DNA of 64,000 bases from Anaerolineales bacterium. GTDB taxonomy: Bacteria > Chloroflexota > Anaerolineae > Anaerolineales > UBA11858. Each line of letters begins with the position of its first letter. Positions within the stretch are counted from its first letter, which is position 1. Below are positions 34,954 through 44,383 of the stretch, piece by piece. The notes under the pieces were generated by a model, which made no database searches, was not told the DNA's origin, and saw only the letters and a program-made list of their open reading frames with translations. The position numbers were made by a program, and so were the translations under genes. The DNA is taken from positions 154,874-218,873 of the forward strand of contig JANQED010000132.1 in the NCBI GenBank assembly GCA_028278545.1. Reading direction: 5' to 3'.

Positions 34954-36144
34954 TCATTTCAATTGGGCGATGATCGCATCCGCCATTTGGGTTGTGGAGG
35001 CCGCGCCTTGCCCTAAAACATCGGGGCGGCCGCGCAGTTTCATCATATCGTAAGTACGTACCTGGCCCTCCTGGACGACCTCAGCGATGGCCTGGCGGAT
35101 TCTGGCAGCGATCTCAGTTTCAGCGATGTGGTCGAGCATCATGCAGGCCGAAAGCACCATCGCAATGGGGTTGACAATCGAGGTCTCAAAGTCGGCGTAT
35201 TTGGGGGCTGACCCGTGCGTCGGCTCAAACACAGCTACTTCATCACCAACATTGGCACTGCAGGCGAAGCCCAAACCCCCCACCAGGCCGGCAAAGCCAT
35301 CGGAAATGATGTCGCCAAACATGTTGCCGGCCACGATGACACCGTAATCTTCAGGGTTTTTGGTCAGCCACATCATCTGGGCATCGATATTGGTGTCCCA
35401 TAAGGCGATACCTGGATACTCGGCGGCGATCTCTTTGCCCAGGGCCAGCATCATACCGGAGGTCTCGCGGATCACATTGGGTTTTTCGCACACCGTCACC
35501 GATTTGTAGCCAAACTTCTGCGCATGATCAAAGGCCGCCCGCAGAATACGTTCGGTTGCCTGACGAGAGAATATGCGGGTCGAAACGGATAGTTCGCTCC
35601 GGGGAACATCCCCGAAATTATTGGAGAATTTGGGATGAGACATGAGGGTCTCATAAACGTTATCGGGGGGATTGCTCCACTCCACACCACCGTACAGGCC
35701 TTCCGTATTTTGGCGGAAGATAACCACGTCCACTTTTGGCTCTTCCACGCCACCATCTGCACCGCGGCGGATGAAATTGAGCGGGTTGCCCTTGAAGGTC
35801 TGGCACGGCCGGGCGCAAATATCCAGGTCGAAGTGCTGACGCAGGCCGACGATCGGAGAGTAATAGACTAGGCCCTTATCACGCAATCCCGGTGCAAGTT
35901 CCACATCAGCATCGGACTTGGGTTTGGAGGTGATTGCCCCAAACAGGCCGATCTTGTGCTCCCGGAGCAGGTCAATGGTGCGCTGGGGCAACGGATTACC
36001 CTCTGTGCACCAGAATTCCCATCCGATATCAGCATGGACATAGTCAGCCTCAAAACCAGCAGCTTCCAACACGCGAATCGCTTCCGGCAAGACCGCATTT
36101 CCAATCCCGTCGCCGGGCATAGAGACGATGGTACGTTTAGACAT
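34954..36144 (-). CDS. Isocitrate/isopropylmalate-family dehydrogenase
   Basis: A 396-residue metal-dependent beta-decarboxylating dehydrogenase. The substrate-binding RQNTEGLYGG, Lys in CEKPNVIRE and the acidic metal site in NMFGDIISDGFAGLVGG are visible, as is the cofactor loop EPTHGSAPKYA. This is closest to the NAD-dependent isocitrate/tartrate branch; exact substrate is uncertain. AGGAGTGATCAAAT precedes the ATG. It is the last gene of a citrate lyase operon (citDE, citF). That suggests handling of citrate-derived isocitrate or a related hydroxy acid, but the direction is inference. Confidence 0.85.
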   Translation of the reverse strand: MSKRTIVSMPGDGIGNAVLPEAIRVLEAAGFEADYVHADIGWEFWCTEGNPLPQRTIDLLREHKIGLFGAITSKPKSDADVELAPGLRDKGLVYYSPIVGLRQHFDLDICARPCQTFKGNPLNFIRRGADGGVEEPKVDVVIFRQNTEGLYGGVEWSNPPDNVYETLMSHPKFSNNFGDVPRSELSVSTRIFSRQATERILRAAFDHAQKFGYKSVTVCEKPNVIRETSGMMLALGKEIAAEYPGIALWDTNIDAQMMWLTKNPEDYGVIVAGNMFGDIISDGFAGLVGGLGFACSANVGDEVAVFEPTHGSAPKYADFETSIVNPIAMVLSACMMLDHIAETEIAARIRQAIAEVVQEGQVRTYDMMKLRGRPDVLGQGAASTTQMADAIIAQLK

Positions 36145-36237
36145 ATTTGATCACTCCTGATTTGTGTTTATGAAACGTGACCGAAGACAGGAGACGGAAG
36201 GATGCACTCTTTCCCTCCCAGGCCTCCCGTCCCCGGT

Positions 36238-37794
36238 TTATTCTTTCACCTGTCTGACCACATCGATCACCGTTCCATCTACCCATTTGATGGCCGCAAT
36301 GACCTTATCAGTGAACTGAGCCGGCTGCGGCACGCCACAGATGCGTTCGGCTTCTTGCTTTAATTCGTGGATGGTCTTGACAGGTAAGTTTGCGTCTTTG
36401 GTCCCCTCGATCAAATCCGTGCGTCGGGGGTTTATGGCGATGCCGCGCTCGGTGACAATCACATCGATCAGCTCGCCCGGCCCGCAGATGGTGGTGACCT
36501 CATCGCGGATCACCGGAATGCGGTCGCGGAAGAGGGGAATCGGCAAGATCACGTTCTTGCCAAAAAGGCAATTCTGCCAGCCGCCGATGCCGTGCAGCAA
36601 ATAACCATCCGAATGTGTTACCACATTGGCGTTGAAATTCAGGTCTACTTCGGTGGCACCCAAGATGACCACATCAAGCATCGAGGCAAAGTTACCCTTA
36701 CCGTGATAGTTATAGCTGGTGAAGGGGCTGGTGTCGACATGATGAGGGTTCTCGCGCATCGAACGCACGCCTTCTAGATCGAAGGTTTGTCCATCCAAAA
36801 TATGCTCCACTAAACCCTGATCCAGCAGTTCGACCAGATATTGGTTGCTGCCCCCACGTGCAAAACGCGCTTTGATGCTTCTTTCACGCATGATCTCGCC
36901 GAAGTAGTTGCCAATTGCCAAGGCAGTGCCCCCGGCACCGGCCTGAAAAGAGAAACCGTCCCGAATGATCCCGGCTGCTTCGCAGAATTTGGCGGTCAAC
37001 TCGGCAATATACAGCCTATCAGGGCTTTTGGTAATGCGCGTTGTTCCGGAAACGATCCGCTCCGGGATGCCGATTTGGTCCATCTCGACCACGTAATCCA
37101 CGTTGTTGCCTTGAACCTGCCAGGGAATGCAGGGAAAGGGTACTATATGATCGGTTACAACGATCACGTTGTGGGCATACTGTGAATCGGCCAAAGCGAA
37201 GCCCAGCAGCCCGCAAGCTGAGGGGCCGGTCAAGCCATTGGCATTGCCGAAAGGGTCCGCGGCGGGGGCGGCGATGACAGCGATGTCGATGACCACCTCG
37301 CCATCTTGTACCGCCTGATAGCGGCCACCGTGTGAACGCAACACACCCGCTCCGCGCATCTTGCCCTGTGAAGCGAAACGCCCCAAAGGGCCGTTCATAC
37401 TGCCCTCGATGTGATGGATGGTGCCATCTTCGAGATACTCGATGAGCGGTTCATGGCAGGGGAAGGAAGCCGAAGGGAACCAGACTAAATCCTTGACACC
37501 CAATTCCGCGGCAGCCTGGAAGACCTGATTGGCGACCAAATCACCGTTGCGGAAATGGTGGTGGGTGGAGATGGTCATGCCATCCTTAAGCCCGGCTTTA
37601 GCCAGGGCGGTTTTCAAATCAGCCACTCGCTTGTCGCCATCGTCGGGGTAATCCCCACAGGTGCGGATCGGCGGGCCGTACTTCCAGCCAGTGGTCTTAT
37701 AACCGTGCGGCCCCTGGAAAGGGATCACCGGCTTGCCGTTGATCTCGGTGGGGATCATGCGCCCCACGGCGTTTTTGACGTATTTTATAGTCAT
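36238..37794 (-). CDS. citF: Citrate lyase alpha subunit
   Basis: A 518-residue CoA-transferase-type subunit. Family marks: a mixed alpha/beta protein with GFSFQAGAGGTALAIGNYF, the ARGGSNQYLVELLDQGL region, and GATEVDLNFNANVVTHSDG, matching CitF. It moves the acyl group between the prosthetic group of CitD and citrate, forming citryl-S-ACP. The ATG at 37794 is preferred to a TTG at 37806. It lies between the CitDE fusion and the dehydrogenase. The complex cleaves citrate to oxaloacetate and acetate. Activation genes citC, citX and citG are not in this window. Confidence 0.92.
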   Translation of the reverse strand: MTIKYVKNAVGRMIPTEINGKPVIPFQGPHGYKTTGWKYGPPIRTCGDYPDDGDKRVADLKTALAKAGLKDGMTISTHHHFRNGDLVANQVFQAAAELGVKDLVWFPSASFPCHEPLIEYLEDGTIHHIEGSMNGPLGRFASQGKMRGAGVLRSHGGRYQAVQDGEVVIDIAVIAAPAADPFGNANGLTGPSACGLLGFALADSQYAHNVIVVTDHIVPFPCIPWQVQGNNVDYVVEMDQIGIPERIVSGTTRITKSPDRLYIAELTAKFCEAAGIIRDGFSFQAGAGGTALAIGNYFGEIMRERSIKARFARGGSNQYLVELLDQGLVEHILDGQTFDLEGVRSMRENPHHVDTSPFTSYNYHGKGNFASMLDVVILGATEVDLNFNANVVTHSDGYLLHGIGGWQNCLFGKNVILPIPLFRDRIPVIRDEVTTICGPGELIDVIVTERGIAINPRRTDLIEGTKDANLPVKTIHELKQEAERICGVPQPAQFTDKVIAAIKWVDGTVIDVVRQVKE

Positions 37795-37876
37795 AGCACT
37801 ATCCAAATCATCTTTGACTTCGCCTGAAATGATTCGCCGGCGGGACGCTAAGGTTTTGTTTTGTGTCCTTCGCGGT

Positions 37877-39085
37877 TTAACCCTCAGGCGTATCTTGCCA
37901 GTTTTTGGACAATAGACCAGATCGAATAGCCAGATCGATGGTCCGCTGGGCGCGTTTGACGACCGGGGGGTCGATCATCTTCGAGCCAATGGCCACCACC
38001 CCTAAACCCTGGCTGGTTGCCTGGTCAAATGCCTGTACTATTCCCTTAGCTTTTTCGATCTCATTCTCCGTTGGCGCAAAAGCTTCGTGAACCACTTTGA
38101 TCTGGCGCGGGTGGATGCAGCCCATACCGTCGAAACCCAATGATCTCGACTCTTTTACTACCGCCCGCAGCGCTTCCATATCGGAGACATTCGAGAAGAC
38201 GGAGTCAATTGCCTGGATGCCTGCGGCACGGGCAGCGTTGACCACCGCCCCCCGGGCGTAAAAACTCTCGTGGCCCGATTCGGTGCGCTGCGCACCCAGG
38301 TCGGCGGTGTAATCTTCCAGACCGATAGCCAAGGCCACCACAGTCTCAGAAGCGGAGGCAATCGGATACGCGTTGACTACCCCCAGGGCACTCTCGATAA
38401 TCGGCATCAAGTAGATAGGCTGCTCAATATGGTGCCGTGCAGCGATCTCGGCGATGCGGGCATCCACCTGCTGCACCTGCTCAGCACTTTCACACTTGGG
38501 GAGCAGAATCAAGTTAACATGATGGGGCACCACAAATTCCAGATCGTCCAACCCCATAGGGAGTTGGTTGATGCGCACCATGCGCTCCGCACCGTAGAAA
38601 TCCACTCGCCGCAATGCGTTTCTGACCAGCAACCTGGCTTCATCTTTTTTACCGGGGGCCACCGAGTCTTCTAAATCCAAGATAATGCCATCTGGCTGGT
38701 GTATGCCGGCGTTGAGCATCAATTTAGGACTGTTTCCCGGCAGGTACAACCTGGAGCGGCGATAACGATCTTTGGTGTTTTGAACCTGGCTCTTGGGGAT
38801 CAAATCTGGCAAGTATTCTTTGTCAGTCTCAACACAGGCCTTGATGGCTGCTTCGATGCGGGCCGCCAGCACAAATTCTAGAGCGCCGCGATCTTCGATC
38901 AGCAGCCTGGCGTGTTCCACCCCAAAATGGGCCAAGATCTCTTCGGCCAGCGTGTTGATCGAGTCTCCGTATAGGGCGCCAACTTTGCTATCGAGGGAGA
39001 TTTCTAAGCCGCCCCGATCGGTCAGTTCAAGGGTCACAAAACAATCCGAGCGGATGTTTGCGCCCTTGTTCCCAGCAGTAGCCAT
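37877..39085 (-). CDS. citE: Citrate lyase CitD-CitE fusion
   Basis: About 402 residues from the ATG at 39085. An upstream TTG at 39094 has better spacing to GGAGGA. Residues 1-85 match the CitD acyl carrier: an N-terminal ATAGNKGANIRSDC, then ALYGDSINTLAEEILAHFGV and RGALEFVLAARIEAA. The Ser next to Asp (S13) is the likely phosphoribosyl-dephospho-CoA site, but the spacing to the upstream Ala-Gly differs from known CitD. Residues about 110-402 are the HpcH/HpaI-fold CitE, starting RSRLYLPGNSPKLMLNAG with the LDLEDSV metal motif, which cleaves citryl-ACP to acetyl-ACP and oxaloacetate. Separate genes are the norm, so the covalent fusion is unusual. Confidence 0.9.
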   Translation of the reverse strand: MATAGNKGANIRSDCFVTLELTDRGGLEISLDSKVGALYGDSINTLAEEILAHFGVEHARLLIEDRGALEFVLAARIEAAIKACVETDKEYLPDLIPKSQVQNTKDRYRRSRLYLPGNSPKLMLNAGIHQPDGIILDLEDSVAPGKKDEARLLVRNALRRVDFYGAERMVRINQLPMGLDDLEFVVPHHVNLILLPKCESAEQVQQVDARIAEIAARHHIEQPIYLMPIIESALGVVNAYPIASASETVVALAIGLEDYTADLGAQRTESGHESFYARGAVVNAARAAGIQAIDSVFSNVSDMEALRAVVKESRSLGFDGMGCIHPRQIKVVHEAFAPTENEIEKAKGIVQAFDQATSQGLGVVAIGSKMIDPPVVKRAQRTIDLAIRSGLLSKNWQDTPEG

Positions 39086-39288
39086 GATACTCAAGTTGTC
39101 CTCCAAAGATTTCGCCGGTTGGAAAAAGTTTCCGCACTACACTATATGATTTGCGTTGCGAAGTCAAGTGACAACTGTCTTTTGTGATCGTTAGAACAAT
39201 TCTAATCGAAATCCCCCCCAAAAAAAATCGGCGCCCAAAAGAAGTTCGCGGCAGATTTGACACCACAATGAAAACGGTTGATTTTGTT

Positions 39289-41373
39289 TTACAGATTGGG
39301 CAAGTCGAGCACGACCCGGGTGTGCTCCCCCCCTTCGCTCTGAACAGTCAGGGAACCGCCGATCAGCGCCATCATGGTGCTGTGCAGCGCCAAACCATGA
39401 CCCTCGGGATGATCCCCGCTTTCTACCAAACCGCTCCCATCATCTTCGATAATGATCCGATAACCGCCATGCTCTTCTGTGGCAATCCGGAGACTTAGCG
39501 AGCGGTTGGATACCCTGCCATGCTGAGCGGCGTTGCGGATGGCTTCTCTGGCGGCGTAAAACAACACCTCCGCAGATAACAATGGAAGCGCCCGGCACAT
39601 CTCTTCTACAGCAGGAGAGACCTGCCAAATGACATCATCAAAAGCGCCGCTCAACTCCTCATCGACGGAGCGACGCAAGGCGGCCAAAACACCTAACTCC
39701 CCCACCTGCGGAGAAGTGATCGAGGGGGTTTTGCGCAGTAATTCGGCGATCTGGTGGTGAACACCGCTGAGGTCTCTGACGGTTGTCGAAGGGTCAACAT
39801 CCACACTACTTAACGCCAGCATGGCGGCGTGCAATTGGGGCAAGACCTCGTCATGCAGCACTCTTCGAGTGCGGCGATCGAGCACCTGCCCTTCAATCAT
39901 TTGCTGGCGCTGCAAAGCCATCAGCCTCTTAGCCATCTCAGCGCTGGCATAGGTATCGATCAACCTCTCTCCTGTTGTTCGGGCGATATCGATCTCCTCC
40001 TGGGCATAAAGACCCCCGTCGAGCTTGGGCCCAAGGTACAGGACTCCGATCAGGCCGCGTGCGCTCCACAAGGGCACCGCCCAAACCCAAACCCCGTCCG
40101 TGGCCCGGTGTAAGGGAACACCGATCTGCTCAGGGGATTCCAGGATCCCCTCCAAGGCCGGAAGATCATCCCCCATGCCCCCTTCGGGATAGATCAGTGG
40201 GGCTTCGATAATCACCGCCGTCGAACCCAAAGGCATCAGAACAGCCCGCTGCAATCCTAATACATCTTTGCACAGCACTCGAAAAGGCAGAAATACATCC
40301 ACATCGTCGGGAGATTGAGAAATCAAACGCTCGAAAACGCCCTGGCTGGAAACGAAGGGACGCAAGCTTTGCGTATATCGTTCCCGTTCGTGAAACGACC
40401 GCCAACTCAGGAACGCCAGGGAAACGATCATCAACATCCCGCCTAGCAAGACAATGTAAATTGAATCAACTATCAGCGCCAGGCACCCGCCCATCAGGAG
40501 GGAAAATCCCCCAGACAAAATGACGATCTGCCGCCAATGGCGGGCCAGGTCACGCCGGGGCAGGCGCTTTCCGGTGAAAATCTCATAATATGCCACAGCC
40601 TGACCGATCAGAATTACCGAAACAGCGATGAGGGAAGCGATGATTAAGTCGAACCAGGCTATCGAAGTGGCTATATTCCGGTAACCTGCCGGCAAGCGCG
40701 TGTTTCTAACGACCCAAAATAGTGCGGCGGCAACGAAAAGGGAAACAAGGACCTGGGTAAAGGTAGCTGCCATTAACCAGGGTCGGGCGCGCTCCCGAGC
40801 CTGGTCTCCCATCATCCTCTCCGATGGCGCCGGATGCCGCAACACGTCCAGTGAAAGCACAAGACAAACAAAGATGTAGAAAGGGTAAACCAAAATCAAA
40901 ACCGGAATGCCGCCCAACGAGAGGGTAGCAGTCCATTCGAACTGGGGTATTTGGGCAAAGGAAGGCAGCGGATTGGCAAACACGATCAAAACGATCACCG
41001 CGATCGCCAGTATGCTGGCGAACACAAACCAGGTCCAATGCCGGCGATAGAGGCGCGTGGAAGGGCCTCGCCAGAATCCCGCAAACCATAGCATGACGAT
41101 GTACCAGGCATAGGGGATGGTGGTGATGGGCACCCAACCGAGGTGCCACCAAAAGTCCAGCCCCTGACTGAAGAACGCCAACCCATGGTCGAGAATGATA
41201 GAGTGACTCAGGAAAAATATCCCCCCCATAAACAGCTCACCGGCAATTAACCACAGACCCCAATCGCGTCGCTGGGCGTTGAGCACAATGGTAAAACCCA
41301 GCCAGAGCAGCACAATGGTGCTAAACAAAGAAACGGTTATGATAGACCAGTTCAGGAGCCAGTGATCAGTCAT
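39289..41373 (-). CDS. Membrane sensor histidine kinase with GAF domain
   Basis: A 694-residue NarL-type (HisKA_3-like) sensor. Residues about 1-320 hold roughly eight to nine hydrophobic helices, a multi-spanning sensing region. A GAF-like segment follows (about 345-480). The dimerisation helix has the phospho-acceptor His at 507 in RVLHDEVLPQLH. The HATPase_c domain ends the protein: N box EAIRNAAQHG (N614), G1 EDDGSGL and a G2-like EGHGLAL. It is co-directional with, and 26 bases downstream of, the response regulator (41400-42176). The stimulus is unknown. Confidence 0.9.
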   Translation of the reverse strand: MTDHWLLNWSIITVSLFSTIVLLWLGFTIVLNAQRRDWGLWLIAGELFMGGIFFLSHSIILDHGLAFFSQGLDFWWHLGWVPITTIPYAWYIVMLWFAGFWRGPSTRLYRRHWTWFVFASILAIAVIVLIVFANPLPSFAQIPQFEWTATLSLGGIPVLILVYPFYIFVCLVLSLDVLRHPAPSERMMGDQARERARPWLMAATFTQVLVSLFVAAALFWVVRNTRLPAGYRNIATSIAWFDLIIASLIAVSVILIGQAVAYYEIFTGKRLPRRDLARHWRQIVILSGGFSLLMGGCLALIVDSIYIVLLGGMLMIVSLAFLSWRSFHERERYTQSLRPFVSSQGVFERLISQSPDDVDVFLPFRVLCKDVLGLQRAVLMPLGSTAVIIEAPLIYPEGGMGDDLPALEGILESPEQIGVPLHRATDGVWVWAVPLWSARGLIGVLYLGPKLDGGLYAQEEIDIARTTGERLIDTYASAEMAKRLMALQRQQMIEGQVLDRRTRRVLHDEVLPQLHAAMLALSSVDVDPSTTVRDLSGVHHQIAELLRKTPSITSPQVGELGVLAALRRSVDEELSGAFDDVIWQVSPAVEEMCRALPLLSAEVLFYAAREAIRNAAQHGRVSNRSLSLRIATEEHGGYRIIIEDDGSGLVESGDHPEGHGLALHSTMMALIGGSLTVQSEGGEHTRVVLDLPNL

Positions 41374-41399
41374 TGGTTGCAGTTTAGCGCATCCAGTAA

Positions 41400-42176
41400 T
41401 CAGTGATCGTTTGACTGGTTACCGATTACAGAGATGTATTGCCCATCCAACGTCATGGGGTTGCCCTGTTCATCCCATTGAAGTGGCTGCCCGGTCTGGA
41501 CGATGAGAGCCGCGCGGGTGCGGGCAACCTTTTCATCGGTTGGAGAATCTTTCAATCCCCAAACGGCGTAAATCTGGCCATTGACGCGGCTGATGGTGCG
41601 TTTATCGCGAAAGCCTAACTGGGCCGCGATTTGCTCATTGGTCATCCCCTGGGCAAGCAGGCGTGCGACAACCTGTTCGTTGGGCTCTAACAAGGCCATG
41701 GGATCATGCTGGTCCTTTTGACGAACCTCTTGTACGCGGGCTTCGATGTCGGGGTCAATGAAACTGCGACCGGCAACCGCATCTCGGAGCAAAGGCAGGA
41801 TCATCTCAGGCAACAGGTAATTCGATTTGCGCACATAAGCATAGTGACTGAGAATGCCCGACTGTCGGAAATCCCGGTAATAGGCGTCATCATCTTGTAT
41901 GGAGTAGAAAACAACCGGCATACGCGGGAACTCGCGGCGGATAGCGACCGCGGTCTGTATGCCATGCATTTCTCCCGCCAGGTGGACGTCCATTAGAATG
42001 ACATCGAGGGGACTTCGGAAGTCTTTTGAGGCTCCCGAAGTCTCCAGACAATACGCCAGCGCCTCTCCACCCTTTTCGCAATCATAGACCACCTGGACTT
42101 CACCGGTGGCCTCCAACCCGGCTTTCAGCGCGGTTCGCAGCTTGAGGTTATCTTCAACAATGAGCAGTTTGAGCAT
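41400..42176 (-). CDS. Response regulator
   Basis: A 258-residue two-component regulator. The receiver domain has the acidic pocket VEDN (E8, D9) and the phosphorylated Asp63 in LMDVHLAG, with the conserved Lys near 118 (VRKSN). Residues about 165-215 (LLEPNEQVVARLLAQGMTNEQIAAQLGF) form a LuxR/GerE-type helix-turn-helix. It is the natural partner of the NarL-type kinase just downstream in the same operon, where the kinase would phosphorylate Asp63. Confidence 0.88.
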   Translation of the reverse strand: MLKLLIVEDNLKLRTALKAGLEATGEVQVVYDCEKGGEALAYCLETSGASKDFRSPLDVILMDVHLAGEMHGIQTAVAIRREFPRMPVVFYSIQDDDAYYRDFRQSGILSHYAYVRKSNYLLPEMILPLLRDAVAGRSFIDPDIEARVQEVRQKDQHDPMALLEPNEQVVARLLAQGMTNEQIAAQLGFRDKRTISRVNGQIYAVWGLKDSPTDEKVARTRAALIVQTGQPLQWDEQGNPMTLDGQYISVIGNQSNDH

Positions 42177-42397
42177 CAGTTATATGGATCAGGATACACA
42201 TAAATGACTTCATCCAGCCTAGCCGGGAGGTATTTCGCTCCCGGCTACCAATACCGCGACAAGCGTCAGTGAGAGCGGCAGGCCAAAGGCTGCGATCAAA
42301 TGATAACGCTGAACCGGGATCCCTTGCAAGATGTCCATTTCGCTGGACGGGAACTGCACAGCGGCCAAAAGCTCTGGGGCAAGCCAAAATAGCGCGG

Positions 42398-42616
42398 CTA
42401 CGGCATCTCGCGTAACGTTCTCCTCAACGTAGACAGCGCCAAGCCAATGAAGATCAGAAACACCAAGACGCTGAAACGCAAGACATTCCACTCCACAGAG
42501 ACGTCCGTCTCGCCATGGTAGATATCAGTCAACGCCAAATGGCTGAACGCTCCCCCAAACAACGACAAAACGCCCAAAATCATTGTCGTCTGGATCTGTT
42601 TTCGTAGGTTTTTCAT
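42398..42616 (-). CDS. Small two-helix membrane protein
   Basis: A 72-residue protein with a basic N-terminus, helices about 10-30 and 45-63, and a basic tail. AAAGGAGTCTCTC precedes the ATG. Residues between the helices are acidic. No family recognised. It is on the same strand as the two-component genes and sits upstream of the response regulator, so a link to sensing is possible. A short hydrophobic frame follows its stop codon (to 42219) but has no ribosome site. Confidence 0.7.
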   Translation of the reverse strand: MKNLRKQIQTTMILGVLSLFGGAFSHLALTDIYHGETDVSVEWNVLRFSVLVFLIFIGLALSTLRRTLREMP

Positions 42617-42735
42617 GAGAGACTCCTTTCAAATAGTTATTGGATCATCGATTGAGAAAGACTTCCGAGATCTTCTCACATTGGTGCGTTGATATGCGCC
42701 CTTTAAGGCAAATCTCGGAAGTCAGAGTAAAACCA

Positions 42736-44055
42736 TTACCGGAACAGCAGGGGGATCGCCACCAACAGGAACAGCCCCCAGGCAACATAGAAATTCGTCC
42801 CAAAGCTGAAGACCTGCTGCAAGGATGCAACCCACTTTTCGCGGCCATCTTTGAACTGCTTGACGATCAAGGCAACCAGGATACCGATATTGATGGTATT
42901 CCAACCAATGACAGTCAGGCGATTGACGGTGATACCCCACTGCACTGTTCGGCAGACCGTCGCGGACATAGCATACACGCTGATCAGCGTGCCCAAGATC
43001 GCCACAGCCAGAATGCCGGAACGCAGCCAGGCCTGCACTTTAGGTGATAGATCACCTGGACGGATCGGTGTCGCGCCCATCAACAGGCCCATGATGCCAA
43101 AGAGCATCAAGTTATACACGATGAGCACTTCACGCTGCTTGAACGGCTCCAAAAAGTTGAAGGGGATCACGAAAACATACACCACCAAAACCGCCAGGGT
43201 GAGCGGCAGCAAAATGCGCATCATCGTGGCGATGAACTTGCTCAACCCTTGGGTAAAATCCTGAGCACTCGATGCCAGGGTCGGATCATAAATGGTCGCC
43301 ACCGCCAATGTCGGCAGCAAACCAAAGCCACCGGCAATCACCAAACGCATCCACAAGGGGGGGATTTCCACATTCAATGCCGCGAACATGCCAAAGGTGA
43401 TCCCGGCTAACACCATCCCAAAGATCAGGTAAAGCCCGGCGGTGATCATCGTCTCGATGGACTTGATCAAAAAGGCGAAGCGATCCTCATAAGATGACCG
43501 CAAGCCCAGAACCGCAATCCCAAGCGTGACCCAAGCCATCAGGGGCAAATGGATGGCCATCAACTCCAAATAGCGCATAATGTGCTTGTCCGTCAACCCC
43601 GGCGAGACCAAGAAGACATATAGACCTGCCAAGATGAGACCAACGACGATCAGCGCCGCCCGACGGTAGTACTGTTTCGCTGTACCGGCCAGAAAGGCCA
43701 CACTGAAGATCGTGGCAATAGGGGCCCAGAATATGACCAGATAGGGCAGATGATCGAGGAACAGTGGGCCGTCTGTGTCCGTTATCGACCAGAAAACCAA
43801 GCCCGTGATAATACTCAATGGGATAGCCAATTTCCAATTGATGCCATCCCGCTTCTCCTTAGCCTCACTTGGGGCAGCCCGCTGCAAACGATAGTACCAG
43901 GCCGCCAGCAAGACATTCTCCGGCATTTCCTCATAGGCAGCTACAAGGTCCGATTGGAACGTCGCGCTCTGGCCGCGTTCCAGCACATCTCGATAAAGCG
44001 ACTCCATTTGTTTGGGGTCTTCGCTGGCATCGCGAATATCTTGAAGGTATTTCAT
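42736..44055 (-). CDS. Polytopic membrane protein, possibly DUF4153-like
   Basis: A 439-residue protein. A charged cytoplasmic N-terminus of about 75 residues (with an amphipathic ERGQSATFQSDLVAAYEEMP stretch) is followed by about ten hydrophobic helices. A loop, MGATPIRPGDLSPKVQ, precedes the last helices; QWGITVNRLTVIGWN recalls DUF4153/DUF4173-type membrane proteins, but I cannot confirm this. No pump or channel motif is visible. AGGAGGTGAAGG precedes the ATG. It may be in an operon with the small membrane protein and the two-component system downstream. Confidence 0.75.
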   Translation of the reverse strand: MKYLQDIRDASEDPKQMESLYRDVLERGQSATFQSDLVAAYEEMPENVLLAAWYYRLQRAAPSEAKEKRDGINWKLAIPLSIITGLVFWSITDTDGPLFLDHLPYLVIFWAPIATIFSVAFLAGTAKQYYRRAALIVVGLILAGLYVFLVSPGLTDKHIMRYLELMAIHLPLMAWVTLGIAVLGLRSSYEDRFAFLIKSIETMITAGLYLIFGMVLAGITFGMFAALNVEIPPLWMRLVIAGGFGLLPTLAVATIYDPTLASSAQDFTQGLSKFIATMMRILLPLTLAVLVVYVFVIPFNFLEPFKQREVLIVYNLMLFGIMGLLMGATPIRPGDLSPKVQAWLRSGILAVAILGTLISVYAMSATVCRTVQWGITVNRLTVIGWNTINIGILVALIVKQFKDGREKWVASLQQVFSFGTNFYVAWGLFLLVAIPLLFR

Positions 44056-44213
44056 CCTTCACCTCCTGAATATGTATTCCACTGATATGGTTGAGTTGAG
44101 CGTATCAAAGCTGATGGTCAACGTCAAGCACCTGAGTGCTTAAATTCAAGGACTCAAGGGGTGGACGTCAACTGGTGTCATGGGGGGAAAGCGATGGAAA
44201 AGAAACAGGGCAT

Positions 44214-44316
44214 GTTATAATTTTGGGAAGAGAAAAACCGGGAAGCTGCGCCGCGCGTGGCAACCAGATGATACTATAGTTGGAACCGCTCGCGCAGATT
44301 GCGAGCGGTTTTAGTT
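44214..44316 (+). ncRNA. Possible small RNA between an orphan -10 box and a terminator
   Basis: A TATAAT at 44216-44221 is followed at 44284-44313 by an intrinsic terminator (AACCGCTCGC, seven-base loop, GCGAGCGGTT, then TTAGTTT). No plus-strand coding gene lies upstream to need this terminator. The 85-base stretch in between, with a GC-rich central part, could be a small RNA. The -35 is poor, so confidence is low. The remaining gap from 44056 to 44213 holds nothing I recognise. Confidence 0.35.
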
Positions 44317-44383
44317 TGTGTGACGCCAGGAACAATTGCTAGCATAAGCCAGGGTTGCGAGGCTAAACCATCGAAGAAAAACC

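Noticed and set aside
42219..42397. A short hydrophobic frame after the 72-residue membrane protein
   Set aside because: No ribosome site and a different frame; could be a remnant or frameshifted extension, but nothing supports translation.
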